Assembly (NCBI RefSeq): GCF_019039255.1
Contig: NZ_CP077062.1
Location: 3,906,001-3,970,000 of the forward strand
DNA: 64,000 nucleotides
Reading direction: 5' to 3'
Source: Nocardioides panacis
Lineage (GTDB): Bacteria > Actinomycetota > Actinomycetes > Propionibacteriales > Nocardioidaceae
Shown here: positions 9,517 to 17,295 of the stretch, piece after piece
How the letters are laid out: each line of letters opens with the position of its first letter
Numbering within the stretch: position 1 is the first letter of the stretch
The notes under the pieces: generated by a model
Databases searched by the model: none
What the model was told of the DNA's origin: nothing
Seen by the model: only the letters and a program-made list of their open reading frames with translations
Translations under genes and position numbers: made by a program

Positions 9517-10130
9517 GCGCCGTGACACCGGACCTGGTCGCCCGGGCCCGGGCGCTGGCCGGGGCCGGCCGCGGGATCCTCGGCGTGTCCGGCGCCCCGG
9601 GTGCCGGCAAGTCCACGCTCGCCGCGGACCTCGTCGCGGCCCTGGGCGGGAGCGCCGTCGTCGTGCCCCTGGACGGCTTCCACCTGCACGACGCCGAGCT
9701 CGCCCGGCTCGGGCTGAGCGAGCGCAAGGGCTCCCCCGAGACCTTCGACGTCGCGGGCTACGTCGCGCTGCTGCGCCGGCTGCGCACCGAGACCGAGCAC
9801 GTCGTCTACGCCCCCGAGTTCGACCGGTCCCGCGAGGAGTCGGTCGCCGGCGCCATCGCCGTACGCCCCGAGCACCGGCTGGTCGTCACCGAGGGCAACT
9901 ACCTGCTGCTCGACGAGGACGGCTGGCGCGACGTGCTCCCGCTGCTCGACGAGTCCTGGTTCGTCGAGGGCGAGGAGAAGACCCGGCTCTCGCGCCTGGT
10001 GCGCCGGCACGTCGAGCACGGCAAGCCGCCCGACCTGGCCCGCCGCTGGGCCACCGAGTCCGACCAGGCCAACGCCGAGATCGTGGCCCGCACCCGCAAG
10101 GCCGCCGACGTCCTCGTCGAGATCGGCTGA
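9513..10130 (+). CDS. P-loop kinase of the nucleoside/pantothenate-kinase-like family (possible ketose kinase)
   Basis: This 205-residue soluble kinase has Walker A GAPGAGKS at residues 27-34, a PLDGFHLHD segment typical of the uridine-kinase/pantothenate-kinase superfamily and a VVTEGNYLLL strand. The GTG start overlaps the dehydrogenase stop by four bases. Similar small kinases (for example FrcK of rhizobia) accompany fructose or polyol uptake systems. Here it could phosphorylate the fructose made by the sorbitol and mannitol dehydrogenases. Family is well supported; fructose as substrate is inference. Confidence 0.8.
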   Translation: MSAVTPDLVARARALAGAGRGILGVSGAPGAGKSTLAADLVAALGGSAVVVPLDGFHLHDAELARLGLSERKGSPETFDVAGYVALLRRLRTETEHVVYAPEFDRSREESVAGAIAVRPEHRLVVTEGNYLLLDEDGWRDVLPLLDESWFVEGEEKTRLSRLVRRHVEHGKPPDLARRWATESDQANAEIVARTRKAADVLVEIG

Positions 10131-10174
10131 CCCCCCACGTCCGCACCGACCATCCCGAGTCCCCGGAGGGAACC

Positions 10175-11662
10175 ATGCAGCAGCTGACCGCGCAGACCGT
10201 CGCCGAGCTCGGCGAGCAGGTGGCCGTGCCGACCTACGACCGGTCGCAGGTCACCACCGGCATCGTGCACTTCGGCGTCGGCGGCTTCCACCGCGCGCAC
10301 CAGGCGATGTACGTCGACGCGCTGATGAACACCGGCCAGGCCCTGGACTGGGGCATCACCGGCGTCGGCCTGCTCCCCGGCGACCAGCGCATGCACGACG
10401 TGCTGCACGCCCAGGACTGCCTGTACACGCTGGTGGTCAAGGACCCCGACGGGACGATGCACCCCCGCGTGATCGGGTCCGTCGTCGACTACCTGTTCGC
10501 CCCCGACGACCCGGAGGCGGTGCTGCGGGTGATGTCCGACCCGGCGACCCGGATCGTGTCGCTGACCATCACCGAGGGCGGCTACCTGGTGAACCAGGCG
10601 ACCGGCGAGTTCGACGCCGACGACCCATCCATCCAGCACGACCTCGCCGCGGGCGCCGTACCGTCCACGGCGTTCGGGTTCGTCACCGAGGCCCTCGCCC
10701 GGCGCCGCGCCGCCGGCGTCGAGCCGTTCACGGTGATGTCCTGCGACAACATCCAGGGCAACGGCGAGGTGGCGCACAAGATGATCGGCGCGTTCGCGCG
10801 GCTCAAGGACGCCGAGCTGGCCGGCTGGCTCGAGGAGCACGTCTCGTTCCCGAACTCGATGGTCGACCGGATCACGCCGGTGACCACCGACGCCGACCGC
10901 GCCCACCTCGCCGAGGAGTTCGGTGTCCAGGACGGCTGGCCGGTGGTCTGCGAGCCCTTCACCCAGTGGGCCCTCGAGGAGCGGTTCCCGACCGGGCGTC
11001 CGCCGTTCGAGGAGGTCGGCGTCCAGCTCGTGCCGGACGTGACGCCCTACGAGCTGATGAAGCTGCGGCTGCTCAACGCCAGCCACCAGGCGCTGGGCTA
11101 CCTCGGCTACCTGGCCGGGTACCGCTACGCCCACGAGGTGTGCAGCGACGAGCTGTTCACCGGGTTCCTGCTCGGCTACATGGACGACGAGGCCACCCCG
11201 ACCCTCGAGCCGGTCCCGGGCGTCGACCTCGACGCCTACAAGCACGAGCTGATCGCGCGGTTCGCGAACCCGGAGATCAAGGACACCCTGGCCCGGCTGT
11301 GCGCCGAGAGCTCCGACCGGATCCCGAAGTGGCTGGTTCCGGTGGTCCGCCAGGAGCTGGCCGCCGGCGGACCGGTCCGCCGCTCCGCGCTGGTGATCGC
11401 GGCCTGGGCGCGCTACGCCGAGGGCACCGACGAGCAGGGCGAGCCGATCGAGGTCGTGGACCGCCGCAAGGAGGCCGTGATGGCCCGGGCGGCCGCCCAG
11501 CACGAGGACCGGCTGGCGTTCCTGCGCGACCCCGACCTGTTCGGTGACCTCGTCGAGGACGAGCGCTTCACCGCGGAGTACGTCGCCGCCCTTGACTCCC
11601 TGGACAGGGTCGGCGCACGAAAGACGGTGGAGGCCTGGGAGGCCACCCCTCCCCAGCTGTAA
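10175..11662 (+). CDS. Mannitol 2-dehydrogenase (long-chain polyol dehydrogenase)
   Basis: This 495-residue NAD-dependent enzyme belongs to the mannitol/fructuronate dehydrogenase family and oxidises D-mannitol to D-fructose. The N-terminal HFGVGGFHRAHQAMYVD is the family nucleotide-binding signature, and the C-terminal domain contains the conserved LLNASHQALGYLGYLAGY segment with the catalytic-site residues. Start ATG at 10175 follows CCGGAGGGAACC. It is the last gene of the polyol operon. Its TAA stop lies within a 56-bp repeat shared with two other convergent gene ends. Confidence 0.93.
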   Translation: MQQLTAQTVAELGEQVAVPTYDRSQVTTGIVHFGVGGFHRAHQAMYVDALMNTGQALDWGITGVGLLPGDQRMHDVLHAQDCLYTLVVKDPDGTMHPRVIGSVVDYLFAPDDPEAVLRVMSDPATRIVSLTITEGGYLVNQATGEFDADDPSIQHDLAAGAVPSTAFGFVTEALARRRAAGVEPFTVMSCDNIQGNGEVAHKMIGAFARLKDAELAGWLEEHVSFPNSMVDRITPVTTDADRAHLAEEFGVQDGWPVVCEPFTQWALEERFPTGRPPFEEVGVQLVPDVTPYELMKLRLLNASHQALGYLGYLAGYRYAHEVCSDELFTGFLLGYMDDEATPTLEPVPGVDLDAYKHELIARFANPEIKDTLARLCAESSDRIPKWLVPVVRQELAAGGPVRRSALVIAAWARYAEGTDEQGEPIEVVDRRKEAVMARAAAQHEDRLAFLRDPDLFGDLVEDERFTAEYVAALDSLDRVGARKTVEAWEATPPQL

Positions 11663-11713
11663 CGCGGGGTTATCGACGCTCCACCCGAGGTACGACGCGG
11701 GCAGACCGTCCAC
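11658..11713 (+). repeat. 56-bp dispersed repeat, copy 1
   Basis: Begins TGTAACGCGGGGTTAT and ends GACCGTCCAC. It supplies the stop codon of the mannitol dehydrogenase and sits between that gene and the convergent ROK gene. Copies 2 and 3 are at 20281-20336 and 20389-20444. The first 16 bases and the last 9 are best conserved, and CGACG/CGTCC ends form a loose dyad. Confidence 0.85.
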
Positions 11714-11779
11714 ATCCCGCGCAAAGCCGCGCGCTCAGCGCCGCGCCGCGCGCCCGCGCGCCGCCGCGCGCACGCGCGC

Positions 11780-12832
11780 TCAGCGCGAGAACAGGGGGCG
11801 GCGCTCGCGGCGGCGACGGCGGCGGCGCGAGCGGCGTGCGGCGGAGCGGGCCATGTCCGCGGCGCCGACGAACCCGGCGTCCGGGCCGAGGGCGGCGCCG
11901 ACGATCGACGGCTCGACCCGGTGACCGCGGCCCACCAGGGTGCGGGCGAACGCCTGCCGGGTCGGACCGAGCAGCAGGTCGCCGGCCGCCGACACCCCGC
12001 CGCCCACGATGATCGCGCTCGGGTCGAACGCGGCGGTCATCCCGGCCAGGCCCACGCCGAGCCAGGTGCCGATGTCGGCGAGCAGCTCGACGGCCAGGGG
12101 GTCCCCGGCCTGCGCGGCCTCGGTGACCAGCGGCCCGGTCAGCCGGGACACGTCGCCGTCGACCCGGGCCTTGAGGTCGTGGGCCACCGGCGAGTCGGCC
12201 AGCACCAGCTCGCGGGCGTCACGGACCAGCGCGTTGCCCGAGGCGTACTGCTCCCAGCAGCCCCGGTTGCCGCACTCACAGCGGTGCCCGTCCGGCACGA
12301 CCTGCATGTGCCCGAACTCGCCGGCCATCCCGTTCTGGCCGCGGAACACCTTGTTGTCGATCACCAGCGCGCCGCCGATGCCGGTGCCCAGCGTGATGCA
12401 CAGGACGTAGCGGTGGCCCACGCCCGCGCCGAACCGGCACTCCGCGAGCGCCGCGGTGTTCGCGTCGTTGTCCACCACCACCGGCACGGCGATCCGCTCC
12501 ATGAGCGCGGCCCGCAGCGGCTCGTCGCGCCAGGCGAGGTGCGGCGAGAACAGCACGGTCGCCCGGGCGGCGTCGACGAACCCGGCCGCGCCGACCCCGA
12601 CCGCCGCGACGTCGTACTGGGCGCTCAGCGTGTCGACGAGCTCGACGATGGTGTCCTCGACGTCGCGCACGCTGCGGCCGGGGGTGAGCCGGCGCTGGCT
12701 GGTGAGCACGGTGCCGAAGGAGTCCACGACGCCGCCCAGGACCTTGGTGCCGCCGATGTCGATGCCGATCGTCAGCGGGCCGGGTCGCCCGATCATCGCG
12801 CGTCGGGTGCCGTGGCGGTCGTTCTCGGGCAT
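11780..12832 (-). CDS. ROK-family sugar kinase (glucokinase-like)
   Basis: This 350-residue ROK kinase phosphorylates a hexose with ATP. The N-terminal phosphate loop GIDIGGTKVLGGVV, the catalytic DNDANTAALAE and the zinc motif CECGNRGCWEQYASG are all present, so the enzyme should be active. The final 20 residues are an arginine-rich tail (RRSRRRRRRRERR) encoded by low-complexity DNA; this tail is not typical of the family. No helix-turn-helix precedes the kinase domain, so it is not a ROK repressor. The ATG at 12832 is the most upstream start; an ATG at 12796 would remove 12 residues. Confidence 0.9.
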   Translation of the reverse strand: MPENDRHGTRRAMIGRPGPLTIGIDIGGTKVLGGVVDSFGTVLTSQRRLTPGRSVRDVEDTIVELVDTLSAQYDVAAVGVGAAGFVDAARATVLFSPHLAWRDEPLRAALMERIAVPVVVDNDANTAALAECRFGAGVGHRYVLCITLGTGIGGALVIDNKVFRGQNGMAGEFGHMQVVPDGHRCECGNRGCWEQYASGNALVRDARELVLADSPVAHDLKARVDGDVSRLTGPLVTEAAQAGDPLAVELLADIGTWLGVGLAGMTAAFDPSAIIVGGGVSAAGDLLLGPTRQAFARTLVGRGHRVEPSIVGAALGPDAGFVGAADMARSAARRSRRRRRRRERRPLFSR

Positions 12833-12866
12833 GGTCGCGAGACTACGCGGGCGTCATACTCCGTCC

Positions 12867-13562
12867 ATGCGCGCACTCCGGCGGACGGCCGTCGTCGTCC
12901 TCACGCTCCTGGCGACCGTGCTGGTCGCCGTCCCCGGCCAGGCCGCCGACGGCACTGCGCAGGCGCAGCGCCGGTTGAACGCGCTCGGCTGCGACGCCGG
13001 ACCGGTCGACGGCCGCGCCGGCACCTGGACGCGGACCGCCGTGGTCCGCTTCCAGGCCGCCAACCGGCTCGCGCAGAGCGGCTCGCTGACCGCGTCCACC
13101 CGGTCCCGGCTGTACGGCGCGGCGCCGGTGCGCTGCACCGCGCGACCCGTGCCGGGCCCCCGGACCGGGCGCCGGGTCGTGGTCAGCCAGACCCAGAACT
13201 GGGTGTGGCTGGTGCGCGCCGACGGCCGGGTGCTGGCCCAGGGCGGCGTCGTGGACAACCCGCGCTACCTGCGGCCCGGCACCTACACCGCGGGCGCCAA
13301 GTGCGGCCGCGCCGCTCGGATCCGGGACAACTCGGACGCCAGCGGGCGCCTGCGGCTGCACCACTTCACGCGGTTCGCGGCCTGCGGGATCGGCTTCCAC
13401 CAGATCCCGCAGTACCGCTCGACCGGCGCGCAGATCCACGCGGACTTCCTGCTCGGCACCGACGAGGCCGAGTCGCACGGCTGCGTCCGGGTCAGCCGGG
13501 CGATGTCGCAGAGGATCTGGGACTTCGCCACCGCCGGCACGAAGATCGTCGTGCTGCGCTGA
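12867..13562 (+). CDS. Secreted L,D-transpeptidase with peptidoglycan-binding domain
   Basis: This 231-residue exported protein crosslinks peptidoglycan through 3-3 (meso-DAP) bonds. It has a signal peptide (RRTAVVVLTLLATVLVAVPGQA), then a PG_binding_1 domain (about residues 35-85, with LNALGCDAGPVDGRAG), then a YkuD catalytic domain ending in SHGCVRVS, where Cys is the nucleophile, with the upstream conserved His in GAQIHADF. The ATG at 12867 starts directly at the signal peptide. It is divergent from the ROK gene and convergent with the aldo/keto reductase. Confidence 0.92.
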   Translation: MRALRRTAVVVLTLLATVLVAVPGQAADGTAQAQRRLNALGCDAGPVDGRAGTWTRTAVVRFQAANRLAQSGSLTASTRSRLYGAAPVRCTARPVPGPRTGRRVVVSQTQNWVWLVRADGRVLAQGGVVDNPRYLRPGTYTAGAKCGRAARIRDNSDASGRLRLHHFTRFAACGIGFHQIPQYRSTGAQIHADFLLGTDEAESHGCVRVSRAMSQRIWDFATAGTKIVVLR

Positions 13563-13577
13563 CCCGGACCGCCGAGG

Positions 13578-14414
13578 TCACTCCGGGACGTAGTTGAACG
13601 TGTCCGGGTCCGGGCCGGTCCGCTCGCCCCGGTCCAGCGCGGTGATGTCGGTCATGTCGGTGCCGGAGAGCTCGAAGTCGAAGAGGTCGAAGTTCTCCTC
13701 CACCCGCGAGCGGGTCACCGACTTGGGGAACACGATGTCGCCGCGCTGCAGGTGCCAGCGCAGGGTGACCTGGGCCGGGGTCTTGCCGACGTTCTCAGCG
13801 ATCCGCACGATCGTCGGGTCGTCGAGGACCTTGCCCTGCGCGATCGGCGACCACGCCTCGGTGGCGATGCCGTGCTCGGCGTCGAAGGCGCGCACCTCGT
13901 CGTTGGCGAGGTAGGGGTGCACCTCGATCTGGTTGACGGCCGGCGTCACGCTGGTCTCGCCGTGGATCCGGCGCAGGTGGGTCGGCTGGAAGTTCGAGAC
14001 GCCGATGGCCCGGACGCGGCCGGAGGCGTACATCGTCTCCATCGCCTTCCAGGTCTCCACGAAGTCGCCGACACCAGGCAGCGGCCAGTGCACCAGGAAC
14101 AGGTCGAGGTACTCGATGTCCAGGTCCGCGAGCGTCTGGTCGAAGGCGCCGAGCGCGTCGTCGTACGCGTGGAAGCTGTTGTTGAGCTTGCTGGTCACGA
14201 AGAGCTCGCCCCGGTCGATGCCAGAGGCGCGGACGGCCTCGCCGACCTGCTTCTCGTTGCCGTACATCTCGGCGGTGTCGATGTGCCGGTAGCCGACCTC
14301 GAGGGCCGCCAGCGTGGCGTCCTTGGTCTTCTCCGGCTCGATCTGGAACACCCCGAAGCCGAGCTGCGGGATCTCCACCCCGTTGTTGAGCGTGAGGTTC
14401 GGTACGACGGTCAT
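13578..14414 (-). CDS. Aldo/keto reductase (2,5-diketo-D-gluconate reductase type)
   Basis: This 278-residue NADPH-dependent reductase has the family tetrad in DTAEMYGNE (Asp, Tyr), VTSKLNNS (Lys) and LVHWPLP (His), and the NADP-binding GVSNFQP and PKSVTRSRV segments. It belongs to the AKR5-like group that reduces diketogluconate, methylglyoxal or other carbonyls. The ATG at 14414 has a GAAGGAGTCAC ribosome site; the longer frame to 14459 has none. It stands alone between convergent and divergent neighbours. Confidence 0.92.
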   Translation of the reverse strand: MTVVPNLTLNNGVEIPQLGFGVFQIEPEKTKDATLAALEVGYRHIDTAEMYGNEKQVGEAVRASGIDRGELFVTSKLNNSFHAYDDALGAFDQTLADLDIEYLDLFLVHWPLPGVGDFVETWKAMETMYASGRVRAIGVSNFQPTHLRRIHGETSVTPAVNQIEVHPYLANDEVRAFDAEHGIATEAWSPIAQGKVLDDPTIVRIAENVGKTPAQVTLRWHLQRGDIVFPKSVTRSRVEENFDLFDFELSGTDMTDITALDRGERTGPDPDTFNYVPE

Positions 14415-14508
14415 GTGACTCCTTCTCGGTCGCGGATGCGTCCTCGCGGTACCCAACACGGCCGCGTCGACGCGTCATTCCGGGTGTGGGGTGTCGAATA
14501 CTGGGCCC

Positions 14509-15132
14509 ATGCACCCGATCCGACGCCTCCTGCCCGTCGTCGCCCTCACCGGGGCGGCCCTCGCCCTGTCGGGCTGCGGCGGCGACACCTCGTCCGGCAC
14601 CGGCGACGCCGGCTCGACGACCACCGTCACCGCGACCCCGTCGAGAGACGCCTCGGCCTCACCCTCGGCAGGGGACTCGGGCTCCTCCGCGCCCGCCAGC
14701 CCCCGGGGCCCGGCGGGCTGCACCACGGCGGACCTCGAGGTGACGCTGTCGGCCGGCGAGGGCGCGGCGGGCTCGACGTTCTACGCGGTGCGGCTGACCA
14801 ACTCCTCCGACAGCCCCTGCCGCACCGGCGGGTTCGGCGGGGTCTCGCTGGTCGGCGCGGGCGGCCGGCAGATCGGGGCCCCGGCGGACCGGACGGCGAA
14901 GGAGACCGCCACCCGGATCACGCTGCGCCCCGGCCAGGCGGCCGAGGCGACCCTGCAGGTGGCCACCGCCGAGAACTTCCCGGCGGGCCGGTGCCGGCCG
15001 GCGCGGGCGAAGGGTTTCCGGGTCTACCCCCCCGACGAGACCCACTCGGTGTTCCTCGCCCGCCCCACGACGGCCTGCCGCAACGCGAGCGTGCACCTGC
15101 TGAGCCTGAAGCCCTACCAGCGCGCGGCGTGA
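14509..15132 (+). CDS. DUF4232-type lipoprotein
   Basis: This 207-residue protein has a lipoprotein signal with lipobox LSGC, then a Ser/Thr/Ala-rich linker of about 45 residues, then a domain starting at GCTTADLEVTL that matches the DUF4232 pattern (Cys-containing, beta-rich, FYAVRLTNSSDSPCRTGGFGGVSLVG). Four conserved cysteines probably form disulfides outside the membrane. The function of the family is unknown. ATG at 14509 was chosen because it begins the signal peptide. Confidence 0.85.
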   Translation: MHPIRRLLPVVALTGAALALSGCGGDTSSGTGDAGSTTTVTATPSRDASASPSAGDSGSSAPASPRGPAGCTTADLEVTLSAGEGAAGSTFYAVRLTNSSDSPCRTGGFGGVSLVGAGGRQIGAPADRTAKETATRITLRPGQAAEATLQVATAENFPAGRCRPARAKGFRVYPPDETHSVFLARPTTACRNASVHLLSLKPYQRAA

Positions 15133-15185
15133 GGTTGCCGCGGTCGGGTACACCGGGGACATGACGTTCCCCCCTGAGCAGGCTC

Positions 15186-15527
15186 ATGACCACCGCCACC
15201 GCGTCGTACGGCGTCTACGCCCTCGCCGTGCCGCGGCACCTCGGCAACGCGGTCGACCCCAAGCACGCCGCCGACTACGACCTGCTCGCCCGCACGTACG
15301 GCGCCCGCGACCTCGCGATCAGCAGCGTCGGCCTGCTGGCGAAGTCGCCGAAGGCAGTCACCGCCGCGATGACGATCCGGATCCTCTGCGACGTCGCGGA
15401 CGGGCTGCTGCTCTCCGGCCGGGCCGCGGACGCGCAGACCCGTCAGAAGGTGCTCGGCGTGACGCTCGGCTGGGCGACGCTGAACGCGCTCGCGCTCGGC
15501 ACCGACCGGCGGCGCGCCCGCAGTTGA
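15186..15527 (+). CDS. Small membrane protein, DUF4267-like
   Basis: This 113-residue protein has weakly hydrophobic helices and an RDLAISSVGLLAKSPKAVTAAM segment followed by LCDVADGLLLS. This resembles the RDLALG...D..DALL pattern of DUF4267 membrane proteins. No catalytic motif is visible. It starts 53 bp after the lipoprotein and may be co-transcribed. The family assignment is tentative. Confidence 0.6.
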   Translation: MTTATASYGVYALAVPRHLGNAVDPKHAADYDLLARTYGARDLAISSVGLLAKSPKAVTAAMTIRILCDVADGLLLSGRAADAQTRQKVLGVTLGWATLNALALGTDRRRARS

Positions 15528-15539
15528 CCGGCCTGCGGG

Positions 15540-15998
15540 TCAGGCGGAGTCCTGCGAGGCACCCCGCGCCGCGTCGCGCATGAACGCGAGGATCTCGTCC
15601 TGCTCGGGCGTGGTCCCGCGCCCCGCAGCCGGGGCGATCCCGTCGACGTGCGCGATCAGCGGGATGTCCGGCTCCCCGTCCTCGGCGACCTTGGCCATCG
15701 CCCACCGGGAGAACGCCGGGGCCGCCACGACCCCGCTCTCGAGGACGGTGACCGCCTCGTGCCGGGGATCCCGCGCGATGTGCTCGAACAGCTCGCGCAC
15801 GGCAGCCTCCTCCCCTTCGAGGACCTGGACGAAGGTCTCCTCGGTCAGCAGCAGGGCACCGCAGATGTGCCGTTGCTTGTTCTGCGAGCGGGCGACCCCG
15901 AAGAGGTCACCGAGCTCTTTCTTCCGCCCCTCCTCGGGGATCAGGTCCCGGCTCCGGTAGATCAGCCGGAAGGTCGTCGCAGGCACGTCGCTGGGCAT
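15540..15998 (-). CDS. BLUF-domain blue-light sensor
   Basis: This protein of about 152 residues is essentially one BLUF domain, which binds FAD and senses blue light. The flavin-contact Tyr is in FRLIYRSRDL, the conserved Asn in ARSQNKQRHICGALL and the key Gln in FVQVLEGEE. A C-terminal tail of about 45 residues has no recognised output domain, so signalling would go through a protein partner. ATG at 15998 is placed 5 nt after GAGGAG; a GTG at 16004 is possible. It is a single gene. Confidence 0.9.
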   Translation of the reverse strand: MPSDVPATTFRLIYRSRDLIPEEGRKKELGDLFGVARSQNKQRHICGALLLTEETFVQVLEGEEAAVRELFEHIARDPRHEAVTVLESGVVAAPAFSRWAMAKVAEDGEPDIPLIAHVDGIAPAAGRGTTPEQDEILAFMRDAARGASQDSA

Positions 15999-16116
15999 GG
16001 ACACTCCTCCTCACGCCGACCGCGACCGCACCGGGGAGACCGGGCGGTCGGGACGTCGGGGCCCATCCTGGACGCCGCCGCCCCGCCCTCCTGTCTCAAC
16101 GTGCGACGGGCCCGTC

Positions 16117-17295
16117 TCAGTGCCCCAGCCAGTCGCGGACGGCGGCCCCGTGCTGGTCCAGCGTCGGCGGCGCGGAGTGCTCGTCGCGGGTCACCTCGTC
16201 GCCGTGCCGGTCGAAGAAGCGCAGCGGCGGCCCGGGCAGGGTGACCCGCCCCAGCGTCCCGTGCTCGACCTCGATCGTGAGGCCCTGGCTGGCGACCTGG
16301 TCCCAGGCGTAGACGTCGTCGAGCGTGCGCACCTTGCCCGCGGGGATGCCGACCTCGGCGAGCCGGGCCAGCAGCGGCTCGGCGTCGTACCCGGCGAAGG
16401 CCGCCTCGACGAACGCGATCGTCTGCTCGCGGTGGGCCACCCGGTCCGGGTTGGTCTCCAGGCCGGGGGTCGCCGGGTCCAGCTCGAACCCGGCGCAGAA
16501 CCGGCGCCACAGGTTCTCGCTGCCCAGCGCGATCTGCACGGTGCCGTCGGCGCAGTGGAACAGGCCGTAGGGCGCGATCGAGGCGTGGTGGTTGCCCTGC
16601 GCGTGGCCGACCTCGCCGGCGACGGTCCACCGGGTGCCCTGGAAGGCGTGCACCCCGACCGTCGCGGCGAGCAGCGAGGTCCGCACGACGGTGCCCACCC
16701 CGGTGCGCTCCCGCTCGAGCAGCGCGGCGAGCACGCCGTACGCGCCGTACATCCCGGCGAGCAGGTCGGCGATGGGCACGCCCACCTTCTGCGGGTCCTC
16801 GGGGCCGGAGCCGGTCAGCGACATCAGGCCGGCCTCGCCCTGCGCGATCTGGTCGTAGCCGGCCCGGCCGCCCTCGGGGCCGTCGTGCCCGAACCCGGTG
16901 ATCGACAGCACCACCAGCCGGGGGTTCAGCTCCTGCAGGCTCTCGAAGCCGAGCCCGAGCCGGTCCAGCACGCCGGTGCGGAAGTTCTCCACGAGCACGT
17001 CGGCCCGGCGGACCAGGTCGAGCAGCACCGCCTTGTCGTCGGCGGCCTTGAGGTCGAGGGTGACCGACTCCTTGTTGCGGTTCGCCGAGAGGAAGTACGT
17101 CGACTCGCGGACCTCGCCGCCGGGCGGGTCGACGAACGGCGGGCCCCAGCCGCGGGTGTCGTCGCCGGACGCGGGGACCTCGACCTTGATCACCCGGGCC
17201 CCGAGGTCGCCGAGCATCATCGTGGCGTGCGGGCCGGCCAGCGCCCGCGTCAGGTCGACGACCAGGGTGCCGTCCAGCGGGCCGGTGCTGCCCAT
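16117..17295 (-). CDS. CaiB/BaiF family (class III) CoA-transferase
   Basis: This 392-residue enzyme moves CoA between carboxylic acids. The N-terminal VVDLTRALAGPHATMMLGDLGARVIKVE and SANRNKESVTLDLK segments are classic, and Asp in VGVPIADLLAGMYGAYG is the catalytic aspartate. The ATG at 17295 overlaps the stop of the carrier gene by one base (TGATG), so the two proteins are translationally coupled. Context suggests it activates the acid brought in by the carrier, possibly malonate or another dicarboxylate. Confidence 0.92.
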   Translation of the reverse strand: MGSTGPLDGTLVVDLTRALAGPHATMMLGDLGARVIKVEVPASGDDTRGWGPPFVDPPGGEVRESTYFLSANRNKESVTLDLKAADDKAVLLDLVRRADVLVENFRTGVLDRLGLGFESLQELNPRLVVLSITGFGHDGPEGGRAGYDQIAQGEAGLMSLTGSGPEDPQKVGVPIADLLAGMYGAYGVLAALLERERTGVGTVVRTSLLAATVGVHAFQGTRWTVAGEVGHAQGNHHASIAPYGLFHCADGTVQIALGSENLWRRFCAGFELDPATPGLETNPDRVAHREQTIAFVEAAFAGYDAEPLLARLAEVGIPAGKVRTLDDVYAWDQVASQGLTIEVEHGTLGRVTLPGPPLRFFDRHGDEVTRDEHSAPPTLDQHGAAVRDWLGH

